A DNA stretch of 40,158 bases from an uncultured Neomegalonema sp. (GTDB taxonomy: Bacteria > Pseudomonadota > Alphaproteobacteria > Rhodobacterales > Rhodobacteraceae): positions 1 to 40,158 of the forward strand of contig CALKIZ010000033.1 of the NCBI GenBank assembly GCA_937995735.1, read 5' to 3'. Positions 16,739 through 26,360 of the stretch are shown in pieces; within the stretch, counting starts at the first letter, position 1, and the number at the start of each line of letters is the position of its first letter. Both the position numbers and the translations under genes were made by a program. The notes below the pieces were generated by a model. It ran no database searches. It had not been told where the DNA came from and saw nothing but the letters and a program-made list of their open reading frames with translations.

Positions 16739-17244
16739 TGCCTGCGTCTCCTGAGGATCTGTTCGCATTTCTTGATGAGTTGACTATCTCAACAACGACA
16801 GTGACGCATCCTCCGCTACACACTGTTGAGGAAAGCAAAGCGCTGCGCGGGGACCTTCCGGGAGCGCATATCAAGAATCTTTTCTTAAAAGATAAAAAAG
16901 GCCGTTTGTTTTTGCTGACCTGTTTGGAGAACCGGACAGTTGACATGAAGTCCATGCATAAAGTTCTTAGCTCGGCTCGCTTGAGCTTTGGAAAACCTGA
17001 TCTTTTATGGGAAACGCTGGGCGTGCGGCCAGGTGCAGTGACACCGTTTTCACTGATTAATGACCGCGAAAATGAGAAAAAAGTGACCTTCGCTTTGGAT
17101 GCCGCCTTGAAGGAATCTGACGTGATTCACGCTCACCCCCTTCACAATGAAGCAACGACTGCTATCTCGTCAGATGATCTGATGAAATTTATCGCCGCGT
17201 GTGGGCATTCCGCTTTGATGATGGATTTCGATACGCCGGGCTAA
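16738..17244 (+). CDS. ProXp/YbaK-type aminoacyl-tRNA deacylase
   Basis: 168 residues from the ATG at 16738, which overlaps the previous stop (TGATG); a GTG one codon earlier is an alternative. The YbaK/EbsC fold is clear: HPPLHTVEES near 24, GAHIKNLFLKDKKG near 42 and GVRPGAVTPFSLIND near 95. Free-standing members hydrolyse mischarged Ala-tRNAPro or similar and so guard translation accuracy. The length suits the ProXp-ala (PrdX) group rather than the Cys-specific YbaK. It sits between a CoA lyase and protein-quality-control genes, 25 bases before the thioredoxin gene. Confidence 0.85.
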   Translation: MPASPEDLFAFLDELTISTTTVTHPPLHTVEESKALRGDLPGAHIKNLFLKDKKGRLFLLTCLENRTVDMKSMHKVLSSARLSFGKPDLLWETLGVRPGAVTPFSLINDRENEKKVTFALDAALKESDVIHAHPLHNEATTAISSDDLMKFIAACGHSALMMDFDTPG

Positions 17245-17269
17245 AATGCTATAATTACGAGGAAGATTA

Positions 17270-18193
17270 ATGTTGGAATTGGACGGAACGGCCTCAGCAC
17301 CCGGTGGAGGTGATGTTGTAGTAGACGGTACAGACGCGGGGTTCATGACCGACGTGATTGATGCGTCGCAGGCGGGACCAGTCATCGTTCAATTTACTGC
17401 GCCCTGGTGTGGCCCGTGCCGGACTTTGGGACCACAGCTGGAAGCTGCTGTTCGCAAAACCGCCGGTAAAGTCCGGATGGTGCGGATCAACATTGACGAA
17501 AACCCTCAAATAGCGGGTCAGTTGCGCGTTCAGTCTATCCCGGCGGTCTTCGGTTTTGCCGGAGGCCAGCCTATTGACGGCTTTATGGGAGCGCAAACAC
17601 CGAGTCAGATTGACGCTTTTCTTGAAAAGCTGATGGCAGCGGGCGGCGGTGCAGGCGGCGAGGAAGAACAAATCGAAGCGATGCTCGATGCTGCGGATGA
17701 AGCGGTCGGGCAGGGCGGGGCAGGAGAGGCGGCACAGGTTTACGCTCAAATTCTTGGCGTTAAGCCTGAAAATTTGCGGGCTATCACCGGACTGGCACGA
17801 TGCTACGCCGCGAGCGATGATCTGGAGCGCGCACGTGAGACGTTAGAGATGGTCCCCGCTGACAAGACCGATGATCCTATGGTTCAGCAAGTTCGCTCAA
17901 TGATCGAGCTATCCGAAACCGCCGGTGATGCAGGCGAGGCCGCAGCATTGGCAGCGGCGGTGGAGGCTAATCCGGATGATCATCAAGCGAGAATGGATTA
18001 TGCGCTTGCATTGGTCGGAAGCGGAGAGAACGAGCAAGCAATTGATGAGCTGTTGAACCTCTTTACCCGCGACCGTGAATGGAATGAGGGTGCGGCAAGG
18101 GAGCAACTTTTCAAAATCTTCGATGCATTGGGACCAACGGACCCCCTGACATTGAAGGGACGTCGCCGTCTGTCTTCGTTGATGTTTGCATGA
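17270..18193 (+). CDS. CnoX-like thioredoxin with TPR domain (YbbN family)
   Basis: 307 residues. A thioredoxin domain covers about 25-125 with an intact CGPC at 47-50 (APWCGPC) and the cis-Pro in QSIPAV. A Gly/Glu linker follows, then TPR-like helices from about 135 to the end (LARCYAASDDLERARETL, DYALALVGSGENEQAIDELL). This layout is that of CnoX/YbbN, which in E. coli and Caulobacter protects proteins against oxidation and hands them to GroEL or DnaK. Alphaproteobacterial members often keep the redox CxxC, as here. GAGGA precedes the ATG. The stop overlaps the next start by four bases (ATGA). Confidence 0.88.
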   Translation: MLELDGTASAPGGGDVVVDGTDAGFMTDVIDASQAGPVIVQFTAPWCGPCRTLGPQLEAAVRKTAGKVRMVRINIDENPQIAGQLRVQSIPAVFGFAGGQPIDGFMGAQTPSQIDAFLEKLMAAGGGAGGEEEQIEAMLDAADEAVGQGGAGEAAQVYAQILGVKPENLRAITGLARCYAASDDLERARETLEMVPADKTDDPMVQQVRSMIELSETAGDAGEAAALAAAVEANPDDHQARMDYALALVGSGENEQAIDELLNLFTRDREWNEGAAREQLFKIFDALGPTDPLTLKGRRRLSSLMFA

Positions 18194-18858
18194 GTTCGGT
18201 GAAACCCCGGTTTACACTACAAAATGCACCGGAAGTTATTCCGGTGTTTCCTCTGCCCGGCGCTTTATTATTGCCGCGCGGAAGATTGCCGCTCAATATT
18301 TTTGAACCGCGTTATCTCGCGATGATTGATGATGCACTGAAGACAGAGCATCGCTTGATTGGCATGATCCAGCCCAAGTGCTGCGATACATCTAAGGTTG
18401 GTAAAGAACTCTATGATGTTGGTTGCGCGGGAAGGATCGTTACGTTTTCAGAAACCGATGATGGGCGTTACATTATTGCTCTGACCGGTATCTCGCGGTT
18501 CCAGATTGAAAGTGAAATCGAAGGATTTCAGCCCTATCGCCGAGTTTCGGCGCATTGGGATACTTTCGAAATGGACGCAAAGAAACCGCAACAGGATGAT
18601 CCTGATTTCAATAAGGATGAGTTTCTGGAACTGGTGAATGCGTATTTTCGGGCCAAAAGCCTTGATACGGATTGGGAAGCCTTGGGGCAGGCGGATGAAG
18701 AAACGATCGTGAATGCACTCAGCATGATGTGCCCGTTTGCAACGGGTGAAAAGCAAGCTTTGCTTGAAGCGGAAGATTTACAAGCACGGCGGGAAACATT
18801 GGCCGCTTTGCTGCGAATTGATGCCGCCGGTGATGACTCTCAAGGCAGATTGCAATGA
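18190..18858 (+). CDS. Lon substrate-binding (N-terminal) domain protein
   Basis: 222 residues. The start of the fold, [30 protein letters not shown] at about 16-45, is the hallmark of LON_substr_bdg (PF02190) proteins that lack the ATPase and protease of Lon. A further typical piece is [23 protein letters not shown] near 78. The role is not settled; in Alphaproteobacteria these genes commonly follow a CnoX gene. Four-base overlaps on both sides show tight translational coupling, which supports a joint role in protein quality control. Confidence 0.88.
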   Translation: MSSVKPRFTLQNAPEVIPVFPLPGALLLPRGRLPLNIFEPRYLAMIDDALKTEHRLIGMIQPKCCDTSKVGKELYDVGCAGRIVTFSETDDGRYIIALTGISRFQIESEIEGFQPYRRVSAHWDTFEMDAKKPQQDDPDFNKDEFLELVNAYFRAKSLDTDWEALGQADEETIVNALSMMCPFATGEKQALLEAEDLQARRETLAALLRIDAAGDDSQGRLQ

Positions 18859-19061
18859 CCGATATTGATGAAGACCCCGCCGCTGAACCGCGCCTCGTTG
18901 ATCCTAAACTATTGGAAGCGTTGGTGTGCCCGGTTTCTCGCGGTCCTTTAAGTTATGACCGTGCGGCACAGGAGCTTGTCAGCGAGCGCGCGAAATTAGC
19001 CTATCCAATTCGGGACGGAATACCGATAATGCTGTCGGACGAGGCGCGCCAACTCGACTAA
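18855..19061 (+). CDS. Trm112-family small protein
   Basis: 68 residues. [20 protein letters not shown] and the ending [17 protein letters not shown] match the Trm112/YcaR family (PF03966). Only one Cys of the possible zinc pair remains (CPVS), as in many bacterial members. Eukaryotic Trm112 activates methyltransferases; the bacterial role is mostly unknown. It overlaps the Lon-domain gene by four bases and closes the tight run that starts at 15851. Confidence 0.88.
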   Translation: MTDIDEDPAAEPRLVDPKLLEALVCPVSRGPLSYDRAAQELVSERAKLAYPIRDGIPIMLSDEARQLD

Positions 19062-19116
19062 AGACGGATGGCGATCCAGAATATTTTAGAACAAAAACAT
19101 TTTTGAGAACGTCGCG

Positions 19117-20151
19117 ATGTCCGATACTGACATGCCGCTTGAACGGTTGCTGGAACATCTTCAGCGCCTTGCCATGAAATCATTGTCCCTCTGGGATATT
19201 CCCGACGGTGCGCGGGTTCGGCTTATTAATGTCTCCGAGAATGCCACTTACCTCGTAGAAGCGAACGGCGGCTTTAAAGCCATTCTCCGCGTACACCGCG
19301 AAAATTATCATTCCCAGCGCGCAATTGAGTGTGAGCTGGCTTGGTTGGAGGCTATTGACCGTGACAGCGTAGTGGATACCCACCGTGCGCAACGTGGATG
19401 CAATGGCTCGGTGATCCAGCGTTGCGGCATAGAAGGGCTGGAGGCTGAACGGTATCTCGTTCTTTTCTCGTTTCTGGATGGTGATGCGCCGGATGAGGCC
19501 GGGGATATGACACGCGGCTTCGAAGAACTCGGACGCATAGCTGCGCGGTGTCATGATCATGTTTTGGCGTGGAGAAAACCGGATGATTTTGAACGTCTGA
19601 TTTGGGATGCTGATGCCGTATTTGGGGCGACTCCAACATGGGGTAACTGGCGTGATGGTCCGGGGGTCACCGCCCAAATGCTTGCTGTGTTGGAGCGTGT
19701 TGAGCGCAAAGTTTGCGAGCGGCTTGATGCTTTCGGCAAAGTGCCTGAGCGATTCAATTTGATCCATGCGGATATGCGGCTCGCGAATTTATTGGTTGGG
19801 CAGGGCAAAACCCGCCTGATTGATTTTGATGATTGCGGGTATGGTTGGTTTCTCTACGACTTTGCTGCTGCGATTAGCTTTATCGAGGACGATCCGCGTA
19901 TCCCTCAGCTTAAAGCCGCTTGGTTGCGGGGCTATCGAAGTGTCCGGACATTAAGCGCTGATGAAGAAGCCGAGCTGGATACTTTTGTTATGCTGCGCCG
20001 GATGGCGTTACTTGCATGGATCGGAAGCCATATCGAAGCGCCCGAGCCGGAAGCACTCGCCCCGGATTTCGCAGCGAACACCGCAAAGCTCGGGCGGACG
20101 TATCTGGAGCGCATGGATGAGTGCGCGCCTGCAAGCTCTGCGGCCTCTTAA
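19117..20151 (+). CDS. Aminoglycoside phosphotransferase-fold small-molecule kinase
   Basis: 344 residues of the APH/choline-kinase fold (PF01636). The nucleotide-binding lobe has NVSENATYLVEA and AILRVHRENYH; the catalytic loop is LIHADMRLANLL near 215-226 and the metal-binding loop is RLIDFDDCGYGWFLYD near 233-248. The arrangement resembles SrkA/YihE and homoserine-kinase-type relatives, so the substrate may be a protein or a small alcohol; I cannot choose. It begins 55 bases after the Trm112 gene and may belong to the same transcript. It is convergent with ubiA, four bases away. Confidence 0.8.
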   Translation: MSDTDMPLERLLEHLQRLAMKSLSLWDIPDGARVRLINVSENATYLVEANGGFKAILRVHRENYHSQRAIECELAWLEAIDRDSVVDTHRAQRGCNGSVIQRCGIEGLEAERYLVLFSFLDGDAPDEAGDMTRGFEELGRIAARCHDHVLAWRKPDDFERLIWDADAVFGATPTWGNWRDGPGVTAQMLAVLERVERKVCERLDAFGKVPERFNLIHADMRLANLLVGQGKTRLIDFDDCGYGWFLYDFAAAISFIEDDPRIPQLKAAWLRGYRSVRTLSADEEAELDTFVMLRRMALLAWIGSHIEAPEPEALAPDFAANTAKLGRTYLERMDECAPASSAAS

Positions 20152-20155
20152 CGCC

Positions 20156-21070
20156 TCAGAAAATTGAGCCTAGAATGATCGCTGCCAATAAGATCAATCC
20201 CGCATCGCGGTTCGATCTAAACAAGCGAAGGCAGTTATCCGGGTCGTCAATATCGAGTTTGAGCAATTGCCAAATGAAGTGGCCGAAATAAGCAACTAGA
20301 CCGACCCAGAACCAGCCTCCCAATCCTGCGGTTGCGCCAGCCATGCCCGCCAGAAATGTTGCTAAACCGAAGAAGCAGCTCAACCATGAGGGTGTTGCCT
20401 GACCGAATTGCAATGCGGTCGATTTAATGCCGATCATCACATCGTCTTCTTTGTCTTGATGGGCATAAATCGTGTCGTAGCCGATGGTCCATGCGATACC
20501 GCCGAAATATAGCAGGATAGCAGGCGTGCCGACATATCCTGTATGCGCGGTCCATCCGACCAAGGCTCCCCAGTTAAATGCCAGCCCTAGAACGAGTTGA
20601 GGCCAGTTTGTGACCCGCTTTGCAAAGGGGTATACGGCAACGATGGCGAGCGACAGCAGGGCAAGGATAATGGTCGCTTTGTTCATCGTCAGCAAAATGA
20701 TCAGGCTTAAAAAGCATAGTGCAGCCATGAACAGAGTGGCTTGTTTGACGGAGACTTCGCCGGAAGGCAGGGGGCGGGAACGGGTGCGGTCAACTTGGGC
20801 GTCGAATTTCCGGTCAATAATATCGTTGAGGGTACATCCAGCCCCTCGCATCGCGACGGCTCCGATAAAAAAAGCAACCGGTAGCCACAAATCAATCCAG
20901 CGAAACCCCGTTGATCCAATCGCCAGTGCAAGCGATTGCCAACAGGGTAAAAGGAGAAGCCACCAGCCAATCGGACGATCTGCGCGCATTAATCTGAGAT
21001 AAGGTCGCCAGTGCATTGGCGCGTCGGTATCGACCCAGTGCCCGGAAACAGCATCAGCTACGCGGCCCAT
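20156..21070 (-). CDS. ubiA: 4-hydroxybenzoate polyprenyltransferase
   Basis: 304 residues, an integral membrane prenyltransferase with about eight hydrophobic helices. The first Asp-rich motif is NDIIDRKFD at 82-90 and the second is YDTIYAHQDKEDD near 205-217, both binding Mg2+-diphosphate. Followed by RTRSRPLPSG, this pattern marks the UbiA branch that attaches the polyprenyl tail to 4-hydroxybenzoate in ubiquinone synthesis. AGGAGG stands before the ATG at 21070. It is divergent from rsmE. Ubiquinone also serves the ETF-QO and DadA enzymes encoded in this window. Confidence 0.93.
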   Translation of the reverse strand: MGRVADAVSGHWVDTDAPMHWRPYLRLMRADRPIGWWLLLLPCWQSLALAIGSTGFRWIDLWLPVAFFIGAVAMRGAGCTLNDIIDRKFDAQVDRTRSRPLPSGEVSVKQATLFMAALCFLSLIILLTMNKATIILALLSLAIVAVYPFAKRVTNWPQLVLGLAFNWGALVGWTAHTGYVGTPAILLYFGGIAWTIGYDTIYAHQDKEDDVMIGIKSTALQFGQATPSWLSCFFGLATFLAGMAGATAGLGGWFWVGLVAYFGHFIWQLLKLDIDDPDNCLRLFRSNRDAGLILLAAIILGSIF

Positions 21071-21154
21071 CAGATTGCCTCCTGTCGAAAAAATTATGTT
21101 GTCCGGTAATTAACCTAATAAAGTGTGTGCGTGAAACCTTGTTTGGGCAGATAA

Positions 21155-21877
21155 ATGAGTACAGTACGGCTCTTTCTCGATATACCACTTGCCGCAGATC
21201 GCGCCGTTCCACTGGAGCGGGATCATGCTCATTACCTGTTTAACGTCATGCGCTTGGGGCAGGGCGACGAGATTTTGGTATTTAACGGCCAGGATGGTGA
21301 ATGGGCCGCCGTTGTTGCCGAGACGGCCAAAAAGCGGGGGGTGCTTGCCTTATCAAAGCAAACGCGCGCTCAAACCGAACTGCCGGATATCGAGCTTTTG
21401 TTCGCGCCGATTAAAAAAGCACGAACAGATTTTATCGTCGAAAAAGCCTGTGAATTGGGGTGTCGCCGCTTGCGGCCTGTTTTTACGCAGCACACCAATT
21501 CCGAGCGGCTCAACCTACCCCGTTTACGCGCCCATATGATCGAAGCGGCTGAACAATGCGACGGGTTGAGCGTTCCCGTATTGGAGGAACCTCTTAAATT
21601 GCGCGATGTCTTGGCCGGATGGAAAGACAGAATGCTGATTTTTTGTAACGAAGCCAGAAGCGCGCCGGAGATTTCGGCGGCGCTTGCGTCTTTTCCGCGC
21701 GGAAAGGCAGCCTCGATTCTGATCGGTCCCGAGGGCGGGTTTTCACCGACTGAGATGGAGGCCATTGGCTCTCTTGATGCGGCGGTTCCTGTGAGCCTTG
21801 GCCCGCGTGTTCTGCGCGCGGATACCGCTGCTGTTGCCGCTCTTGCGGTGGTTCAATCGCGCCTTGGTGATTGGTGA
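21155..21877 (+). CDS. rsmE: 16S rRNA m3U1498 methyltransferase
   Basis: 240 residues of the SPOUT class. The SAM-binding knot is visible: LIGPEGGFSPTE from about 190 and LGPRVLRADTA near 216. The N-terminal PUA-like part has DHAHYLFNVMRLGQGDE near 23. RsmE methylates U1498 in the decoding region of the small subunit. It is monocistronic or co-transcribed with aroA, which begins 69 bases later. Confidence 0.93.
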   Translation: MSTVRLFLDIPLAADRAVPLERDHAHYLFNVMRLGQGDEILVFNGQDGEWAAVVAETAKKRGVLALSKQTRAQTELPDIELLFAPIKKARTDFIVEKACELGCRRLRPVFTQHTNSERLNLPRLRAHMIEAAEQCDGLSVPVLEEPLKLRDVLAGWKDRMLIFCNEARSAPEISAALASFPRGKAASILIGPEGGFSPTEMEAIGSLDAAVPVSLGPRVLRADTAAVAALAVVQSRLGDW

Positions 21878-23284
<1,407 letters not shown>

Positions 23285-23523
23285 ACTTGCGCCTGAGTCA
23301 ATACGCCGCACAAAAAGTAAGTTGACGCAACTGATGACTTTTGATTCTTTGCGTTAACCAAATGCCAGAAAATATCACGCGGGGAGGCAGGTTACAGGTC
23401 CCGTAAGTGAAAGCGAGGCTGCGGTGGTAACAACAATAAGAAACGAAATCTTGGCGAAAATTCCGGGAGCGACTGTTGTAGTTCTGAGATTTAGTTGAAT
23501 ATGATTCATCACAGAACGCTTTG
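23285..23523 (+). other. Intergenic region that may hold a non-coding transcript
   Basis: No gene is visible between aroA and the hairpin at 23524. A TTGACG hexamer lies at about 23322. The following ~200 bases carry local inverted segments (for example GTTAC ... GTAAC around 23390-23430) and end in a T-rich hairpin. That layout fits a small RNA, but I recognise no known family and the -10 box is poor. Confidence 0.25.
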
Positions 23524-23556
23524 AACGAGCGGGAACACCAACCGCTCGTTTTCATT
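23524..23556 (+). terminator. Intrinsic terminator between aroA and dinB-like gene
   Basis: AACGAGCGG (23524-23532) pairs perfectly with CCGCTCGTT (23542-23550), followed by a T-rich stretch on the plus strand. It separates convergent aroA and the DinB-like gene. Confidence 0.75.
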
Positions 23557-23559
23557 CTT

Positions 23560-24063
23560 TCATTCAGGTATCAAAAACAGATCCGTATCCGCCGGTTTTG
23601 CTCCGGCGGCGGTCAGCATAGCGTGGACTTGTCCACGGTGGTGCGTAGCGTGATTGAAAAAATGCATTACGAGCATTGCTTTCGGTTTTGTCACATCTCG
23701 TTTTGCTGCCCCTGAAAACCAGCTTAGGTTTCCATCGAACCAAGTGCTGTCGAGGTCTGACGTCCAACTCGAAATTGCTTGATCCATTTCAGAGCGAGCG
23801 CGCTTGTAAGCGGTCCAGCTTTCGGTTTCGTGGATTGATTCCGGAATTGAGGGCATCTTAGGCAATGTGGTTTCCGCAAACCGGTTCATCCAAATCCGAT
23901 CTCCCCAGAGCAAGTGATTGAGCGTACCGGAGATTGACCCGAAGAACGCGCCCCGGTCCAAGTGTCGCTCTTCATCGCTCAACGGGTCTGCGGCGATGCA
24001 AAGGCTCTCATTCTGCCAAACACCATAACGCGCCATCGTCTGCACATAGCCTGTGTCGATCAT
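23560..24063 (-). CDS. DinB-family protein
   Basis: 167 residues forming a four-helix DinB bundle. Putative metal ligands are H50 (TLNHLLWGD), H138 and H142 (HFFNHATHHRGQ), the usual three-His pattern. Members are thiol transferases or metal-dependent enzymes of varied, often unknown role; the name comes from a DNA-damage-inducible Bacillus gene and does not mean DNA polymerase IV. It lies opposite to its neighbours, between aroA and the SAF-domain oxidoreductase. Confidence 0.82.
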   Translation of the reverse strand: MIDTGYVQTMARYGVWQNESLCIAADPLSDEERHLDRGAFFGSISGTLNHLLWGDRIWMNRFAETTLPKMPSIPESIHETESWTAYKRARSEMDQAISSWTSDLDSTWFDGNLSWFSGAAKRDVTKPKAMLVMHFFNHATHHRGQVHAMLTAAGAKPADTDLFLIPE

Positions 24064-24181
24064 TGCATTGTCCTATCGCGGTTTTTGGAGGCGTTCAGCT
24101 TTGTATAAATTGCATCGCCGGCGGGTGTGGCGCAATCTGATCGTCGATGAATACGGGTGATGCTATCAACGACGGAGGCTG

Positions 24182-25486
24182 ATGATGTACCTGCATAATG
24201 CTCTGATGGCGCGTGCGGATAGGGACAATCCGGTGCGGGTATGTCTCATCGGAGCAGGCAAGTTTGGCTCTATGTTTCTGAGCCAAGTGCCTAGTACGCT
24301 TGGCCTTACGGTAAGTGTGATCGCCGATCTAAAGCCCGATGCTGCACGTGATGCCTGTCGCAAGGTCGGTTGGACCGAAGAGCGGATTGCGGCAACTGAT
24401 TTTACCGACGATGTGGGTGTTGCGGTATCTCGTGATGATGTGGATGTGGTCATTGAAGCGACGGGCAATCCGGTTGCTGGCTTGCTTCATGCCAATACTG
24501 CCATCTCCGCAGGCAAACATATTGTTATGGTCAATGTCGAGGCGGATGCGTTGGCCGGTCCTTTGTTGGCGGCTAAAGCGCGCGCGGCGGGTGTCGTGTA
24601 CTCGCTTGCTTATGGCGATCAGCCCGCGCTCATTGCGGAAATGGTTGATTGGGCGCGCTGTACGGGATTTTCGGTCACCGCCGCCGGTAAAGGCACAAAA
24701 TATATGCCTCATTACCATGCCTCCACGCCCGACACGATCTGGGATCATTATGGTCTGACCGCTCAACAAGCAGCGGCAGCAGGTATGAACCCGAAAATGT
24801 TCAATTCGTTTCTTGATGGAACGAAATCCGCCTTGGAGATGGCCGCTGTTGCGAATGCCTGTGATCTCGATGTTCCGGTGAACGGCCTTTCCTTCCCGCC
24901 TTGTGGGATGGATGATCTCGCGCATGTTTTGCGGCCCCGTGATCAGGGTGGCGTCTTGGACCGCACTGGGATGGTTGAAGTCGTTTCCTCAATGGAGCGG
25001 GATGGCCGCGAGGTTGCACGTGATTTACGTTGGGGTGTCTATGTCGTGATCGAAGCTCCAAATGACTACGCCGCTGCTTGTTTTCGCCAATATGGGATGA
25101 ATACCGATGTCAGCGGGCGCTTTTCGGCCATGTATAAGCCGTTTCATCTGATTGGCTTAGAGTTGAATATATCGGTTCTCAGTGCGGCTTTACTCGGTCA
25201 ACCGACCGGCGCGACAAAGGCATTTAAAGGGGATGTTGTTGCAACCGCTAAACGTCATTTGAAAGCCGGAGAGCGGCTGGATGGGGAAGGGGGCGAAACT
25301 GTCTGGGGTAAGCTGATGCCGGCAAGCGACAGTCTTGCAACAAGCGCCTTACCTATCGGATTAGCGGATGGAGAACTGACCCGCGATATTGCTATGGGCG
25401 AGGTCATCAGATGGTCAGATGTGAAAATCGACCAAACCTCAGAAGCAGTCGTGATGAGGCGTGAGATGGAAACTGTTAACAGATGA
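24182..25486 (+). CDS. NAD(P)-dependent oxidoreductase with C-terminal SAF domain
   Basis: 434 residues. A Rossmann domain begins with RVCLIGAGKFGSMFL near 19 (GxGxxG), with IEATGNP near 90 and a homoserine-dehydrogenase-like middle part. The C-terminus, about 350-425, looks like a SAF domain (AKRHLKAGERLDGEGGETVWG and ALPIGLADGELTRDIAMGEVIRWSDV). Relatives are often named 'homoserine dehydrogenase-like' or, wrongly, 'flagellar FlgA-like' because of the SAF part. The substrate is probably a sugar or hydroxy acid, but nothing in the sequence decides it. GGAGG directly precedes the ATG at 24182. Confidence 0.78.
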   Translation: MMYLHNALMARADRDNPVRVCLIGAGKFGSMFLSQVPSTLGLTVSVIADLKPDAARDACRKVGWTEERIAATDFTDDVGVAVSRDDVDVVIEATGNPVAGLLHANTAISAGKHIVMVNVEADALAGPLLAAKARAAGVVYSLAYGDQPALIAEMVDWARCTGFSVTAAGKGTKYMPHYHASTPDTIWDHYGLTAQQAAAAGMNPKMFNSFLDGTKSALEMAAVANACDLDVPVNGLSFPPCGMDDLAHVLRPRDQGGVLDRTGMVEVVSSMERDGREVARDLRWGVYVVIEAPNDYAAACFRQYGMNTDVSGRFSAMYKPFHLIGLELNISVLSAALLGQPTGATKAFKGDVVATAKRHLKAGERLDGEGGETVWGKLMPASDSLATSALPIGLADGELTRDIAMGEVIRWSDVKIDQTSEAVVMRREMETVNR

Positions 25487-25490
25487 GACA

Positions 25491-25522
25491 AAATCGCCAA
25501 ATCGCCAAATCGCCAAATCGCC
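25491..25522. repeat. Short tandem repeat, four copies of AAATCGCC
   Basis: Four perfect, uninterrupted 8-base units lie five bases after the stop codon of the SAF-domain gene. The unit is not a multiple of three and no frame uses it. It is a probable slippage site; variable copy number is to be expected. Confidence 0.9.
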
Positions 25523-25586
25523 ATTAACTTATGGTAAATCGAAGATGGTTAATAAACATCGTTCTTCGCTCGCCTAACGAGGTTCT

Positions 25587-26225
25587 ATGACTGACACGCT
25601 CACAATCGCAATCGACGGACCCGCTGCGTCCGGCAAAGGTACGATTGCACGGCAAATAGCCGGGCACTTTGGTTTACGTCATCTCGATACCGGCTCGCTT
25701 TATCGGGGTGTGGCCGCGATGGTGCGGGATCAGGGTATCTTTCCGACCGATGGTGATGCTGTCGCGCGGATTGCGGATGCTCTTACCATTGATGTGCTGG
25801 AGCGGGATGATTTGCGCGACGCCGGAATTGGAAATCTCGCCTCAATTGTGGCGGCTCATCCGCAGGTGCGGGAGTCATTGATGCAGTGGCAACGCAACTT
25901 TGCAATAGTCGGTGCTGTGCTTGATGGCCGCGATATCGGAACGGTTGTTCTGCCAAATGCAACAGCAAAGCTGTTTGTTACGGCGGAAATTGATGTTCGC
26001 GCGGCGAGGCGCTGGAGAGAATTGTCGGCGCAGGAAGACATTGCTTACCGGACTGTTCTCGAATCTATAGAAGAACGGGATCGACGCGATGCCGAGCGGT
26101 CCGCCGCTCCGATGGTCCATGCGCAAGACGCGGACTTGCTCGATACCACCGAAATGAGTATAGAGCAGGCCGTCGCAGAGGCTCTTCGTCTCGTGAACAA
26201 GCAAATTAAAGCGGCTCAGGGCTAA
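25587..26225 (+). CDS. cmk: Cytidylate kinase
   Basis: 212 residues. The P-loop is GPAASGKGT at 10-18, and LDTGSLYRG near 35 together with LDGRDIGTVVLPNA near 112 are diagnostic of Cmk. It phosphorylates CMP and dCMP in the cytoplasm. The order aroA ... cmk, rpsA is a common proteobacterial arrangement; here a DinB gene and a SAF-domain oxidoreductase are placed between aroA and cmk. The ATG at 25587 follows CGAGG. Confidence 0.95.
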   Translation: MTDTLTIAIDGPAASGKGTIARQIAGHFGLRHLDTGSLYRGVAAMVRDQGIFPTDGDAVARIADALTIDVLERDDLRDAGIGNLASIVAAHPQVRESLMQWQRNFAIVGAVLDGRDIGTVVLPNATAKLFVTAEIDVRAARRWRELSAQEDIAYRTVLESIEERDRRDAERSAAPMVHAQDADLLDTTEMSIEQAVAEALRLVNKQIKAAQG

Positions 26226-26360
26226 GTCTCTGGGGCGAATATGCTTTTTCTTAATCGAAGGTCCGAATCGGCATTCGAGCAAACGTCTCGTTAATTTTAG
26301 GAAAGACCGCCGGAGACAACCGGCTGGCCAGAAAACATCGACGTATAGGAGCTAATCTGA
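26226..26360 (+). promoter_or_regulatory. Leader of rpsA with a hairpin
   Basis: The 135 bases before rpsA contain GCCGG-agacaa-CCGGC near 26310-26325, then TAGGAG as the ribosome-binding site. In E. coli, S1 represses its own translation through leader structure; whether this leader does so is unknown. Confidence 0.4.

Noticed and set aside
23380-23440. Segment with faint likeness to the 4.5S/SRP RNA core
   Set aside because: The diagnostic GGTCAGG...GGAAGCAGCC order is absent; kept only as an unassigned sRNA candidate.
25491-25522. CRISPR-like repeat
   Set aside because: The 8-base units are directly adjacent without spacers, so it is a simple tandem repeat.
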